Part shown: positions 1 to 6,370 of the stretch, piece after piece
How positions within the stretch are numbered: position 1 is the stretch's first letter
How the letters are laid out: each line of letters begins with the position of its first letter
From: Candidatus Moraniibacteriota bacterium
Lineage (GTDB): Bacteria; Patescibacteriota; Minisyncoccia; Moranbacterales; UBA1568
Direction: 5' to 3'
DNA length: 10,550 bases
Assembly: GCA_030690925.1 (NCBI GenBank)
Contig: JAUYFO010000007.1
Coordinates: forward strand, 1 to 10,550
Notes under the pieces: model-generated
Told to the model about the DNA's origin: nothing
The model's input: the letters and a program-made list of their open reading frames with translations, nothing else
The model's database searches: none
Program-made: the position numbers and the translations under genes

Positions 1-1035
1 CCCGATGTGGAGCAAGATTTGGAAAACCTGGAGAATCTGTACGAACGGCTGGAGAATTCTGGCGTACGCGTGGTTGGGTCAGAAGAAATGCTCAAACGGG
101 AAACAGATAAGGTGGGCGAAAATTTTGGGAAAAAGGCGAAAGGAAAGAAAGCTTCGACTGCCAAGCCGAAGGAAAAAATGATGGACATGGGCGACGAGGC
201 CGATGGCACGTCGGATTTGGTACAAATGTATCTTAAGGAAATTGGTCGGGTAGCGCTGATTCCTGGGGAGGAAGAGGTACGCTTGGCCAAGCTCATCGAA
301 AAGGGGGATCTCAATGCCAAGCAGCGTCTGACCGAGGCCAACCTGCGTTTGGTTGTCTCAATCGCCAAGAAGTATGTGGGTCGCTCACACAACCTCTCGT
401 TGCTCGATCTGATTCAGGAGGGGAATATTGGTTTGTTTCGGGCTGTGGAGAAGTTTGATTATCGCAAAGGCTACAAATTTTCGACCTATGCCACCTGGTG
501 GATTCGCCAGGCCATTACCCGGGCTCTGGCTGACCAGTCGCGCACTATCCGTATACCGGTTCACATGGTGGAAACGATCAACAAGTATGCCCAGGTGACC
601 CGTCGTCTCGTCCAGGAACTGGGTCGAGAACCATTGGCCGAAGAAATTGCCGCAGAAATGAATATGGAGGTGGAGAAAATCCGTCACATCCAAAAGATTT
701 CTCAGGAGACGGTCTCGCTTGAGACATCGGTAGGAGACAACGAAGACGATAGCGTACTCGGTGATTTTATCGAAGATACTGAAACGGTTATGCCTCATCA
801 GGCGGCATCGCGTAAACTCCTCAAGTCACACATCTCTGATATTTTGAGTGAATTAACCCCACGTGAGCAAAAGATTCTCCGTATCCGTTTTGGTCTGGAA
901 GATGGCGTAACCCATACTCTGGAAGAAGTGGGCCAGGAATTTGGAGTGACTCGTGAGCGTATTCGCCAGATTGAAGCCAAGGCTCTGGAGAAAATCCGGG
1001 AGCATGAACATCTGAAAAAACTCAAGGATTACTAA
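1..1035 (+). CDS. rpoD: Primary sigma-70 factor RpoD/SigA, 5' end outside window
   Basis: This is the housekeeping RNA polymerase sigma factor, which directs core polymerase to -10/-35 promoters. The frame is open to the first base and the residues at its start (EQDLENLENLYERLENSGVR) look like the end of region 1.1. The GTG at 7 is therefore probably internal and the true start lies upstream. Counting from that GTG, a Lys-rich linker spans about 40-60 and region 1.2 begins near 68 (TSDLVQMYLKEIG). Region 2 covers about 105-185, with the core-binding segment LLDLIQEGNIGL and the -10 recognition and melting helix around YATWWIRQAITRAL. Region 3 follows, and region 4 at about 283-342 ends with the -35-binding helix-turn-helix VTRERIRQIEAKALEKIR. 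The stop is 26 bp before the next gene, so the two may be co-transcribed. Identification as group 1 sigma is very secure; only the N-terminus is missing. Confidence 0.96.
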   Translation, partial: PDVEQDLENLENLYERLENSGVRVVGSEEMLKRETDKVGENFGKKAKGKKASTAKPKEKMMDMGDEADGTSDLVQMYLKEIGRVALIPGEEEVRLAKLIEKGDLNAKQRLTEANLRLVVSIAKKYVGRSHNLSLLDLIQEGNIGLFRAVEKFDYRKGYKFSTYATWWIRQAITRALADQSRTIRIPVHMVETINKYAQVTRRLVQELGREPLAEEIAAEMNMEVEKIRHIQKISQETVSLETSVGDNEDDSVLGDFIEDTETVMPHQAASRKLLKSHISDILSELTPREQKILRIRFGLEDGVTHTLEEVGQEFGVTRERIRQIEAKALEKIREHEHLKKLKDY

Positions 1036-1061
1036 GCAAGTAGTCTCCCCCTCTTTATTCT

Positions 1062-3485
1062 ATGCGTCGTAGTGAGAAAATTCGCCGGTTTCTGGAGGGC
1101 CACCCTCGAGCCGCCGAACATGAATTGCAGAAGAAATTTGGCCTCTCTTTTCGGGAGGCTAAACGTGTTTTGGCTGAGTATTACGGTGTGATTGAAGTGG
1201 TGGTGAATCGGGTGTCGCTGCGAGACAGGGTCATAGCTTGGTTTCGTAATATCTTCCTTTCTGAGAAGCAGACCATGATTTTTTTGGTGAGTATCGCGGC
1301 ACTGGTACGTTTAGGATACATCTGGGTGCTCTCGCGTCATGAAGTGCTGCGCCTGCCACTTTTGGATGCTGAGTACTATATAGAATGGGCACAGAACATC
1401 GTAGCCCATGGCTGGCTGGGGGACAAGGTCTTTTTTACCGAGCCTCTCTACGCTTACTTTTTGGCGCTGGTGCTGAAGATTGTCGGGGTAAACTGGTTTC
1501 CTCAGGCAGTGCTCGGATTTCAATTTTTGCTGGGAGCGTTATTCCCAGTACTCCTCTACTTTGTTGGAAAGAAGTTACTTTCCCGACCGATCGGGGTAGC
1601 GGCGGGGTTGATAGCAGCACTCTACGGGCCTTTTGTCTTTTATGACGGGCTGCTTCTCAAGACCAGTTTGGAAGTGTATACGTTGCCACTTTTTCTTCTG
1701 TTGTTTTGGAAAACATTTGAAAGGCCTCGGGCTCGTTCGTTTTTTCTCCTTGGTTTGCTTCTGGGAGGTATCACCCTCATCAAGGGGAATGCCCTCATCT
1801 TTGCGCCACTGACTGGGCTGCTTATGTTCTGGTTCCTGAAAGATGTTGCTTTAAAAATGAGGTTTATCTTTATCGGATTGTTTTTGGCGGGAGTGATTGC
1901 CTGTATCGTGCCTATCACGCTTCGTAACTACGTAGTGGGCCACGATATCGTACCGACCAACTACTCTATTGGACTAGTGTTTTACCAGGGGAACTGGTGG
2001 GGAGGGGATGGTTCCACAGCCTATGTCCCAACCTTTTTGCGCCCACATCCCAAGTACGAGGAGACCGATGCCGTGGGGATGGCCGAGAGCTATGTGGGCC
2101 ATGATCTGCTCCCTTCAGAGGTATCGCGCTTTTGGATTGGCAAGGCCTTCTCCGAAATCCTGGCCACTCCAGGTCACTTCATCGCTACGCTGTGGCACAA
2201 GGTGCTGCTTCTTCTTAATTACCGGGAGTACAGCGACAACTACAGCTATGCCTTCTATCGTTCCTATGTACCGTTTCTATGGGCATTACCGGGATATTTT
2301 GTGGTAGCTACTTTGGGTGGAGCGGGATGGCTGCTTTTATTTTCACGGCGATTCGAGGAGATGATTGTTGAAGGGCAAACATCGGTGACCAAGGGAGCAG
2401 CACGGATTCGTTTCCGTCAGGTGAGGTTGATGTTGACACTATTTTTTATCGCCTATATCGGAGTACTGCTGATGACTACCATCAATTCCCGCTATCGCAT
2501 GCCACTCACACCTTTCTTGATTCTATTTTCCGCCAGTCTGATTATTTTTTGTTTCCATCGTTTTCGGGAACGTACAGCACAGGGCTTGGGCCGGCTGGCC
2601 GTCACCTTTGGAGTATTGCTAGTTCTGACGGTACTGCCCCTCTCTATTTTCAAGCACCTCAGTTTCGCTGATGCCTACAACAACATCGGCTACTGGTACT
2701 ATAGCGGTGGGCAACACGAGCAGGCCAAAGAGTATTTCAACAAGGCTATTGTAGAAGATAATGAGTACGCCTGGAGCTATAAGAGTCTGGCTCATATCGC
2801 CTACGCGGAAGGACGTTTTTCTGATGCCGAAACACTAATCAAGAAACTGGTGGCTATCCGTCCTGATGATCTGAGCAATTACGAAGAAGTGCACCTGCTC
2901 AAAAAAGTAGCGGATTTGCCGGACGAAGAAGCGCGCATCATAGTGGAGGAGTGGCTCAGCAGCATCGATGGTGAGCAGCCTTACGATGCCGATGGCTATG
3001 AGGCTTCACGACTTTTGAAATTGGGTGATGATGCAGCGGCCGAAGCTGCGCTGTTGCGCTCTTTGGAAAAACACGGTAATCCATTGCCAACGCTCTTGGC
3101 CTTGGCATCGCTTAAGAGTGAACAAAAAGAGTTACCAATCGCCAAGCAGCATCTGCGCGCGGCGCTAGCACAGAATCCCGATCTTTTCCCCGCTCGCTAT
3201 AATCTGGCCAACATTTTCATTCAGGAGAACAACTACAAAGAAGTGGCAGAATTGTTGGCCCCCATCTATGCCTTTTCGCCGGAGCTGGGGGAAACATGGT
3301 ATAACTATGCAGTGGCACTCATCAAGACCAACCGCAATGCCGAGGCCGCCGCGGTGGCCCAAGCCTATGTGGAGCGCTACAAAGACGATGCGAGTCGGCA
3401 GACCGTGGTCAAGAAATTTCAGGATGCTCTCAAACCCAGTGACTCACCACTGAACGACATGGTAAAAAATATGGAGAAGAAATAA
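1062..3485 (+). CDS. GT39-like (GT-C fold) membrane glycosyltransferase with C-terminal TPR domain
   Basis: This 807-residue integral membrane protein resembles the ArnT/PMT/GT39 superfamily, enzymes that move sugar from a polyprenyl-phosphate donor to lipid or protein acceptors on the outer face of the membrane. A short basic N-terminal segment (residues 1-45) is helix-turn-helix-like. A transmembrane helix follows at about 71-91, then the first external loop with the acidic pair region LDAEYY (D102, E104) and EPLY (E127), typical of GT-C catalytic loops. Many hydrophobic helices continue to about 530, with an NSRYRMPLTPF segment near 475. From about 534 to 775 the protein is helical and soluble with TPR-like units (for example around 538-571 and 709-740). 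The start ATG has no Shine-Dalgarno. Substrate cannot be deduced. The fold assignment is firm, the exact family less so. Confidence 0.85.
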   Translation: MRRSEKIRRFLEGHPRAAEHELQKKFGLSFREAKRVLAEYYGVIEVVVNRVSLRDRVIAWFRNIFLSEKQTMIFLVSIAALVRLGYIWVLSRHEVLRLPLLDAEYYIEWAQNIVAHGWLGDKVFFTEPLYAYFLALVLKIVGVNWFPQAVLGFQFLLGALFPVLLYFVGKKLLSRPIGVAAGLIAALYGPFVFYDGLLLKTSLEVYTLPLFLLLFWKTFERPRARSFFLLGLLLGGITLIKGNALIFAPLTGLLMFWFLKDVALKMRFIFIGLFLAGVIACIVPITLRNYVVGHDIVPTNYSIGLVFYQGNWWGGDGSTAYVPTFLRPHPKYEETDAVGMAESYVGHDLLPSEVSRFWIGKAFSEILATPGHFIATLWHKVLLLLNYREYSDNYSYAFYRSYVPFLWALPGYFVVATLGGAGWLLLFSRRFEEMIVEGQTSVTKGAARIRFRQVRLMLTLFFIAYIGVLLMTTINSRYRMPLTPFLILFSASLIIFCFHRFRERTAQGLGRLAVTFGVLLVLTVLPLSIFKHLSFADAYNNIGYWYYSGGQHEQAKEYFNKAIVEDNEYAWSYKSLAHIAYAEGRFSDAETLIKKLVAIRPDDLSNYEEVHLLKKVADLPDEEARIIVEEWLSSIDGEQPYDADGYEASRLLKLGDDAAAEAALLRSLEKHGNPLPTLLALASLKSEQKELPIAKQHLRAALAQNPDLFPARYNLANIFIQENNYKEVAELLAPIYAFSPELGETWYNYAVALIKTNRNAEAAAVAQAYVERYKDDASRQTVVKKFQDALKPSDSPLNDMVKNMEKK

Positions 3486-3503
3486 CGGTTTATCCCTTGG
3501 GGC

Positions 3504-3532
3504 TTGTCAGGGTGGGCTTCGTTTGGTATGCT
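3504..3532 (+). promoter_or_regulatory. Promoter for the M15 peptidase gene
   Basis: A TTGTCA -35 box (3504-3509) is followed by a 17-bp spacer and a TATGCT -10 box (3527-3532). A TG dinucleotide sits one base upstream (3524-3525), giving an extended -10. Initiation would be near 3539, leaving a leader of about 40 nt. Confidence 0.6.
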
Positions 3533-3533
3533 G

Positions 3534-3560
3534 AAATCTCCGCTTTTGGAGGTTTTGTTG
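3534..3560 (+). terminator. Possible terminator hairpin after the GT39 gene
   Basis: AAATCTCC (3534-3541) pairs with GGAGGTTT (3548-3555) with one U-G pair, a 6-nt loop and a following TTTTGTTGTTT run. The left arm starts before the predicted start site of the M15 promoter. The hairpin would therefore form only in read-through RNA from upstream, which fits a terminator for the preceding gene. Confidence 0.4.
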
Positions 3561-3568
3561 TTTAACAC

Positions 3569-3574
3569 AGGAGG
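3569..3574 (+). promoter_or_regulatory. Shine-Dalgarno site of the M15 peptidase gene
   Basis: AGGAGG lies 5 nt before the ATG at 3580 and decides that start. It is notable because nearly every other gene in the window lacks such a site. Confidence 0.85.
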
Positions 3575-3579
3575 CGGTT

Positions 3580-4158
3580 ATGCTCATACGTCCCAAAGTG
3601 AGGCAGTGGGAGACTGAACACCTCCATCATCTTCCTCGTGAGCTGGCCATTTCTTCCAGCCCGGAGTTTTCTTGCCCGGCCGAGTTTCTTGATCGGCAAG
3701 AACTCCTCATCATCCCTTACCTGGATTTTGACGGGATGAGGCATTCTGGACAACTGGTTGTCGACCGGGATCTGGCTGATGATGTGCAGGAAATCTTTCG
3801 GTGTCTTTACATCGAACGCTACCCAATCACTAGCATGGCACCCATCGTGCTCTACCAGTGGAGTGACGAAGCATCCATGGCGGCCAACAACACCAGCGGC
3901 TTCAACTACCGTACCATCGCTGGGGATGAGAGACTTTCGCTCCACGCCTATGGCCGGGCCATTGATATCAACCCCTGGCAGAACCCGTGTTGTTCTCATG
4001 GGGCGTGGTCGCCAGTCGGAGCCACTTATGATAAGTGGGCTCAGGGTGCCATCACTCGCAGTTCATTCATTACCAGGCTGTTTCGGCGTTTTGGTTTCGA
4101 CTGGGGTGGGGATTGGAAAGAACCTTTCGACCCACAGCACTTCTACAAGCCTCTCTAG
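3580..4158 (+). CDS. M15-family peptidase (D-Ala-D-Ala carboxypeptidase / L-Ala-D-Glu endopeptidase type)
   Basis: This 192-residue zinc peptidase belongs to the M15 (M15_4/VanY-like) group, which cleaves peptidoglycan peptides. The signature SLHAYGRAIDINP supplies two zinc ligands, H122 and D129. The C-terminal WGGDWKEPFDPQHFYKP supplies the catalytic acid D184 and third ligand H187. The NNTSGFNYR segment (103-111) is typical of the M15 fold. No signal peptide or membrane anchor is visible, so export, if it happens, must be by another route. A strong Shine-Dalgarno supports the start. It has its own promoter and a terminator at 4175-4209, so it is a single-gene unit. Carboxypeptidase versus endopeptidase activity cannot be decided from sequence. 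Confidence 0.88.
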   Translation: MLIRPKVRQWETEHLHHLPRELAISSSPEFSCPAEFLDRQELLIIPYLDFDGMRHSGQLVVDRDLADDVQEIFRCLYIERYPITSMAPIVLYQWSDEASMAANNTSGFNYRTIAGDERLSLHAYGRAIDINPWQNPCCSHGAWSPVGATYDKWAQGAITRSSFITRLFRRFGFDWGGDWKEPFDPQHFYKPL

Positions 4159-4174
4159 CGCCGTTTTTCGCCCA

Positions 4175-4209
4175 GGCCCTCAGTATCCGCTGACCGGCCT
4201 TTTTCTTTT
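4175..4209 (+). terminator. Rho-independent terminator after the M15 gene
   Basis: GGCC (4175-4178) and TCAG (4180-4183) pair with CTGA (4190-4193) and GGCC (4196-4199), followed by TTTTTCTTTT. GCCCTCAG (4176-4183) can instead pair perfectly with CTGAGGGC (4212-4219) beyond the T-run, so two exclusive folds are possible. Confidence 0.7.
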
Positions 4210-4225
4210 CCCTGAGGGCTTAGTC

Positions 4226-4253
4226 TTGCTAGAATGGCTATCTTTGCTATAAT
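4226..4253 (+). promoter_or_regulatory. Promoter P1 for tRNA-Asn
   Basis: TTGCTA (4226-4231), a 16-bp spacer and a perfect TATAAT (4248-4253), with TG at 4245-4246 making an extended -10. It lies 40 bp before the mature tRNA 5' end. Confidence 0.7.
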
Positions 4254-4268
4254 CAACCTGTTCCTTTT

Positions 4269-4277
4269 TGGTACAAT
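4269..4277 (+). promoter_or_regulatory. Promoter P2 (extended -10) for tRNA-Asn
   Basis: TGG followed by TACAAT (4272-4277) gives an extended -10 without a good -35. Transcription would start near 4284, a few bases before the tRNA. It would act in tandem with the upstream promoter. Confidence 0.45.
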
Positions 4278-4292
4278 TTGGCATTGCATTAC

Positions 4293-4367
4293 TCCGGCGT
4301 AGCTCAGTGGTAGAGCGAGGGACTGTTAATCCCCAGGTCGCAGGTCCGAATCCTGCCGCCGGAGCCA
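4293..4367 (+). tRNA. tRNA-Asn (anticodon GUU)
   Basis: A 75-nt cloverleaf. Acceptor TCCGGCG pairs with CGCCGGA, discriminator G is at 4364 and an encoded CCA at 4365-4367. D-stem GCTC/GAGC and T-stem GCAGG/CCTGC are perfect. The anticodon loop CTGTTAA carries GTT. Two oddities are visible: the T-loop reads TCCGAAT, so the near-universal U55 is C, and anticodon-stem pair 27-43 is A-C. Confidence 0.95.
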
Positions 4368-4369
4368 AG

Positions 4370-4399
4370 AAAACGAGGCTGTAACAGGCCTTGTTTTTT
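4370..4399 (+). terminator. tRNA-Asn terminator; hairpin module copy 1
   Basis: AAAACGAGGC (4370-4379) pairs with GCCTTGTTTT (4388-4397) with one G-U, ending in a six-T run. The 40 nt at 4367-4406 are nearly identical (38/40) to 5584-5623. This is copy 1 of a five-copy family in the window that shares an upstream GAGC, a central AGGC/GCCT stem, TTTTTTGTT and, in four copies, a downstream TTCGAAC-like end (here TTTGAAC at 4416-4422). Confidence 0.85.
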
Positions 4400-4427
4400 G
4401 TTACCTAGGATAGGATTTGAACCCTTA

Positions 4428-4456
4428 TTGACTAGTTTTCCTTAATATGGTATACT
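4428..4456 (+). promoter_or_regulatory. Promoter of the fic gene
   Basis: TTGACT (4428-4433), 17-bp spacer, TATACT (4451-4456), with TG at 4448-4449 as extended -10. The predicted start near 4463 leaves a leader of about 35 nt. This is among the strongest promoter matches in the window. Confidence 0.75.
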
Positions 4457-4481
4457 GACTTTGTAAGCATAAGCCATATTA
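4443..4481. promoter_or_regulatory. Inverted repeat bracketing the fic -10 and start site (candidate operator)
   Basis: TAATATGG (4443-4450) and CCATATTA (4474-4481) form a perfect 8-bp inverted repeat with a 23-bp centre. The repeat encloses the -10 box and transcription start. The fic product has a C-terminal DNA-binding-like domain, so autoregulation at this site is plausible. It is not proven. Confidence 0.4.
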
Positions 4482-4497
4482 GTGATATTTTTAAACT

Positions 4498-5436
4498 ATG
4501 TACCTGAACGAGGATATTCAAAAAAGATTAGAAGAAAATAAACGACAGCTCGATGCTTTACGACCGTTGCCTGTTCAGGCTGTTAAAAAATTGCGTGAGC
4601 AGTTCGAATTGGAAATGACCTATAACTCAAATGCTATCGAGGGAAATAGTCTGACTCTCAAGGAAACATATCTGGTCATTAGTGAAGGTCTGACCATCAA
4701 AGGCAAGCCACTCAAGGATCACCTCGAAGCAAAGAACCATACGGAGGCATTGGAGTATCTCTCCGAACTCGTTGATAAGGATAAAAAACACACTCTTTCA
4801 GAACAATTTATACGTTCGCTCCATCAATTGGTCGTTCAAGATACCGACAAAGAATGGGCGGGACAGTACCGAAACAGCGGTGTCATGATTACGGGTACGG
4901 AACATAAACCACCAGAAGCGTTTGAAGTTCCGAGATTGATACGAGAGCTGATTGAGTGGGTGAAAACGGAAAAAACAAAGCTTCATGTGGTTGAGCTGTC
5001 AGCATTGTTTCATCACAAGTTGGTTCATATCCATCCGTTTTTTGACGGTAATGGACGGACAGCACGGTTGGCGATGAATATCTTCCTCTTACAAGCGGGG
5101 TACCCACTTGTTATCGTGCTCAAGAATGATCGTAAGAAATATTACCGAGTGTTAGCCTTGGCCGACAATGGAGAGTATGAGCCACTCGTGAGATTTGTCG
5201 CTCAGGCAGTGGAGCGGTCGCTCTCTATTTATCTCAAAGTGTTGACCCCCACTTCAAAGAAAAAAGAAGTATTTGTCTCGCTCAGTGAGCTCAGTAAGCA
5301 GTCTTCGTATTCTGCGAAGTATCTCAATCTTCTGGCGAGGACTGGGAAATTGGAAGCACATAAAGAGGGGAGGGATTGGCTTGTTTCCAAAGAATCTCTT
5401 GAGCGGTATATACAGGGAAGAAAAAGGAATCGATAA
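4498..5436 (+). CDS. Fic family protein (class II, N-terminal inhibitory motif) with C-terminal DNA-binding domain
   Basis: Fic enzymes transfer AMP (sometimes other nucleotide moieties) from a nucleotide to hydroxyl side chains of target proteins. The catalytic loop HPFFDGNGRTAR (residues 179-190) is intact, with catalytic H179, metal-binding D183 and phosphate-binding N185, G186 and R187. The Fic_N part carries SNAIEG (44-49), matching the (S/T)xxxE(G/N) inhibitory helix that blocks ATP binding, so this is an N-terminally autoinhibited class II Fic of usual length (312 aa). A flap segment around GQYRNSGVMITG (122-133) would hold the target. The last 50 residues (about 258-308) look like a helix-turn-helix or MerR/excisionase-like domain ending in a basic tail. 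No Shine-Dalgarno precedes the ATG. It is a single-gene unit with its own promoter just after tRNA-Asn. No antitoxin gene is visible; the inhibitory motif is internal. Confidence 0.93.
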   Translation: MYLNEDIQKRLEENKRQLDALRPLPVQAVKKLREQFELEMTYNSNAIEGNSLTLKETYLVISEGLTIKGKPLKDHLEAKNHTEALEYLSELVDKDKKHTLSEQFIRSLHQLVVQDTDKEWAGQYRNSGVMITGTEHKPPEAFEVPRLIRELIEWVKTEKTKLHVVELSALFHHKLVHIHPFFDGNGRTARLAMNIFLLQAGYPLVIVLKNDRKKYYRVLALADNGEYEPLVRFVAQAVERSLSIYLKVLTPTSKKKEVFVSLSELSKQSSYSAKYLNLLARTGKLEAHKEGRDWLVSKESLERYIQGRKRNR

Positions 5437-5470
5437 AACTACTCTGAGGTGAGACAAGAGAGCAAGAGTA

Positions 5471-5582
5471 TATTAACCAATTCTACCCTTGTAAGAGCTC
5501 AGTTGCTTGTTTGAAGCAATATTCAGTATTTGGATAAGAGATGCTGAGATCGAGTTTTCCGAAATCATCCCAAAGTGTGAGC
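5471..5582. repeat. 112-bp direct repeat, copy A
   Basis: Matches 6155-6266 at 109 of 112 positions with no gaps (differences at 5481, 5554 and 5556). It contains a perfect hairpin TTGCTT/AAGCAA (5503-5508 with 5514-5519). Around that is an outer near-palindrome, GAGCTCAG (5495-5502) with CTGAGATC (5544-5551). The copy runs directly into hairpin module copy 2. No gene is recognised in it; a short open frame in each direction is not enough to call one. Confidence 0.95.
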
Positions 5583-5586
5583 TAAG

Positions 5587-5616
5587 AAAACGAGGCTGTA
5601 ACAAGCCTTGTTTTTT
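5587..5616 (+). terminator. Hairpin terminator; module copy 2
   Basis: AAAACGAGGCT (5587-5597) pairs with AGCCTTGTTTT (5604-5614) with one G-U, loop GTAACA, then a T-run. It is nearly identical to the terminator following tRNA-Asn. It may end fic transcription, although it lies 150 bp past the fic stop. It continues into GATTCGAAC (5631-5639). Confidence 0.75.
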
Positions 5617-5640
5617 GTTGCCTGAAACGGGATTCGAACA

Positions 5641-5649
5641 TGATATACT
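5641..5649 (+). promoter_or_regulatory. Extended -10 promoter of the Tat-signal gene
   Basis: TGA plus TATACT (5644-5649), with no convincing -35. The start would be near 5656, giving a very short leader of about 15 nt before the ATG at 5671. Confidence 0.55.
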
Positions 5650-5670
5650 GGATGTAACAAATAAAATTCT

Positions 5671-6108
5671 ATGAACTTTGAACAGCATTCAGAAAATTCG
5701 GAAAAGAAAGGAATGACGAGAAGAGAGCTTTTGAAAAGGGCTGGTGTAGGAGCCGCTGTTTTGGGTCTCGCCGCTTCGGGGGCTTATATCGAGCATAATG
5801 AGCAGAGCAAAGTAGAAGAGGAAAAATTAAACGAAGAGGGGACTGTAACAAAAAAGAAATACTTACCACGTCGGAAAGGGGCGTTGCCCGGCGTTAGAGT
5901 GAGTTCGACGATAGAGTTACCAGAACGGTGGGATATTCATATTCAAACGAGTCGAGGACCGACAGAAATAAGTGTCTCTAAAGAAGAATTTGATGCGTAT
6001 GCTGAGGGAGAAAAAGTTGCTGTGAAGTTCAGGCGGCATCCTCTTCCAGGAGTAGCAGATATAAACAAGGTTGGTTTTGGAATTGAGTCAATTAAAAAGA
6101 TAAACTGA
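5671..6108 (+). CDS. Small protein of unknown function with twin-arginine signal sequence
   Basis: I do not recognise the family. The 145-residue product begins with a 14-residue polar extension, then MTRRELLKRAG (R17-R18), then a hydrophobic, Ala/Gly-rich stretch (about 24-40) ending LAASGAYIE. This is a textbook Tat signal, so the protein is probably exported folded or anchored by its N-terminus. The mature part has a charged linker (42-70), then a compact domain (about 75-145) with alternating hydrophobic residues that may be a small beta-rich fold. There are no cysteines, so a metal-sulfur cofactor is unlikely. The ATG at 5671 is favoured by the close promoter and the T before it; an internal ATG at 5713 would start right at the Tat motif. 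A 112-bp repeat lies on each side. Confidence 0.7.
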   Translation: MNFEQHSENSEKKGMTRRELLKRAGVGAAVLGLAASGAYIEHNEQSKVEEEKLNEEGTVTKKKYLPRRKGALPGVRVSSTIELPERWDIHIQTSRGPTEISVSKEEFDAYAEGEKVAVKFRRHPLPGVADINKVGFGIESIKKIN

Positions 6109-6154
6109 CATAATCAAGTAGTTTCTGACATGATCCAGTCGGCGGAGCTGTGTT

Positions 6155-6266
6155 TATTAACCAAATCTACCCTTGTAAGAGCTCAGTTGCTTGTTTGAAG
6201 CAATATTCAGTATTTGGATAAGAGATGCTGAGATCGAATGTTCCGAAATCATCCCAAAGTGTGAGC
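6155..6266. repeat. 112-bp direct repeat, copy B
   Basis: Second copy of the element at 5471-5582, exactly 684 bp further on, with three substitutions and no gaps. The left neighbour carries CAGTCGGCGGAGCT (6136-6149), similar to CAGCAGGCGGAGCT just before module copy 5. The right side runs into module copy 3. Confidence 0.95.
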
Positions 6267-6272
6267 ATATAG

Positions 6273-6301
6273 AAATGAGGCCTGCACAAGCCTTATTTTT
6301 T
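6273..6301 (+). terminator. Hairpin terminator; module copy 3
   Basis: AAATGAGGC (6273-6281) pairs with GCCTTATTT (6290-6298) with one G-U, then a T-run. It would end transcription of the Tat-signal gene. It is followed, as in copies 1, 2 and 5, by GTTATCC and a TTCGAAT end (6320-6326). Confidence 0.7.
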
Positions 6302-6329
6302 GTTATCCAATGTAGGACGTTCGAATTTG

Positions 6330-6338
6330 TGATAGAAT
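6330..6338 (+). promoter_or_regulatory. Extended -10 promoter of the GDCCVxC gene
   Basis: TGA plus TAGAAT (6333-6338), placed just after the module end as in the Tat-signal unit. There is no clear -35. The leader would be about 26 nt. Confidence 0.45.
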
Positions 6339-6370
6339 ACGAAAGTAAAAAGCTTGATAGTTCAAAAAAT

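Noticed and set aside
5492..5582. Small coding gene inside the 112-bp repeat (LFEAIFSIWIRDAEIE frame)
   Set aside because: Open for only about 30 codons after a stop, no start with support, no recognised family; in copy B the frame merely merges with the GDCCVxC frame.
4399..5640. Hairpin modules as integron attC sites (GTT next to palindrome)
   Set aside because: The GTT is followed by ACC, GCC or ATC, not the RRRY of the attC core, no matching RYYYAAC is present on the other side, and no integron integrase is visible.
4498..5640. Fic/antitoxin (FicT-FicA) toxin-antitoxin pair
   Set aside because: The inhibitory SNAIEG motif is inside the Fic protein itself and no small antitoxin ORF is adjacent.
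5471..6266. CRISPR array from the direct repeats
   Set aside because: Only two copies, 112 bp long and 684 bp apart with a gene between them; no short regularly spaced repeats and no cas genes.
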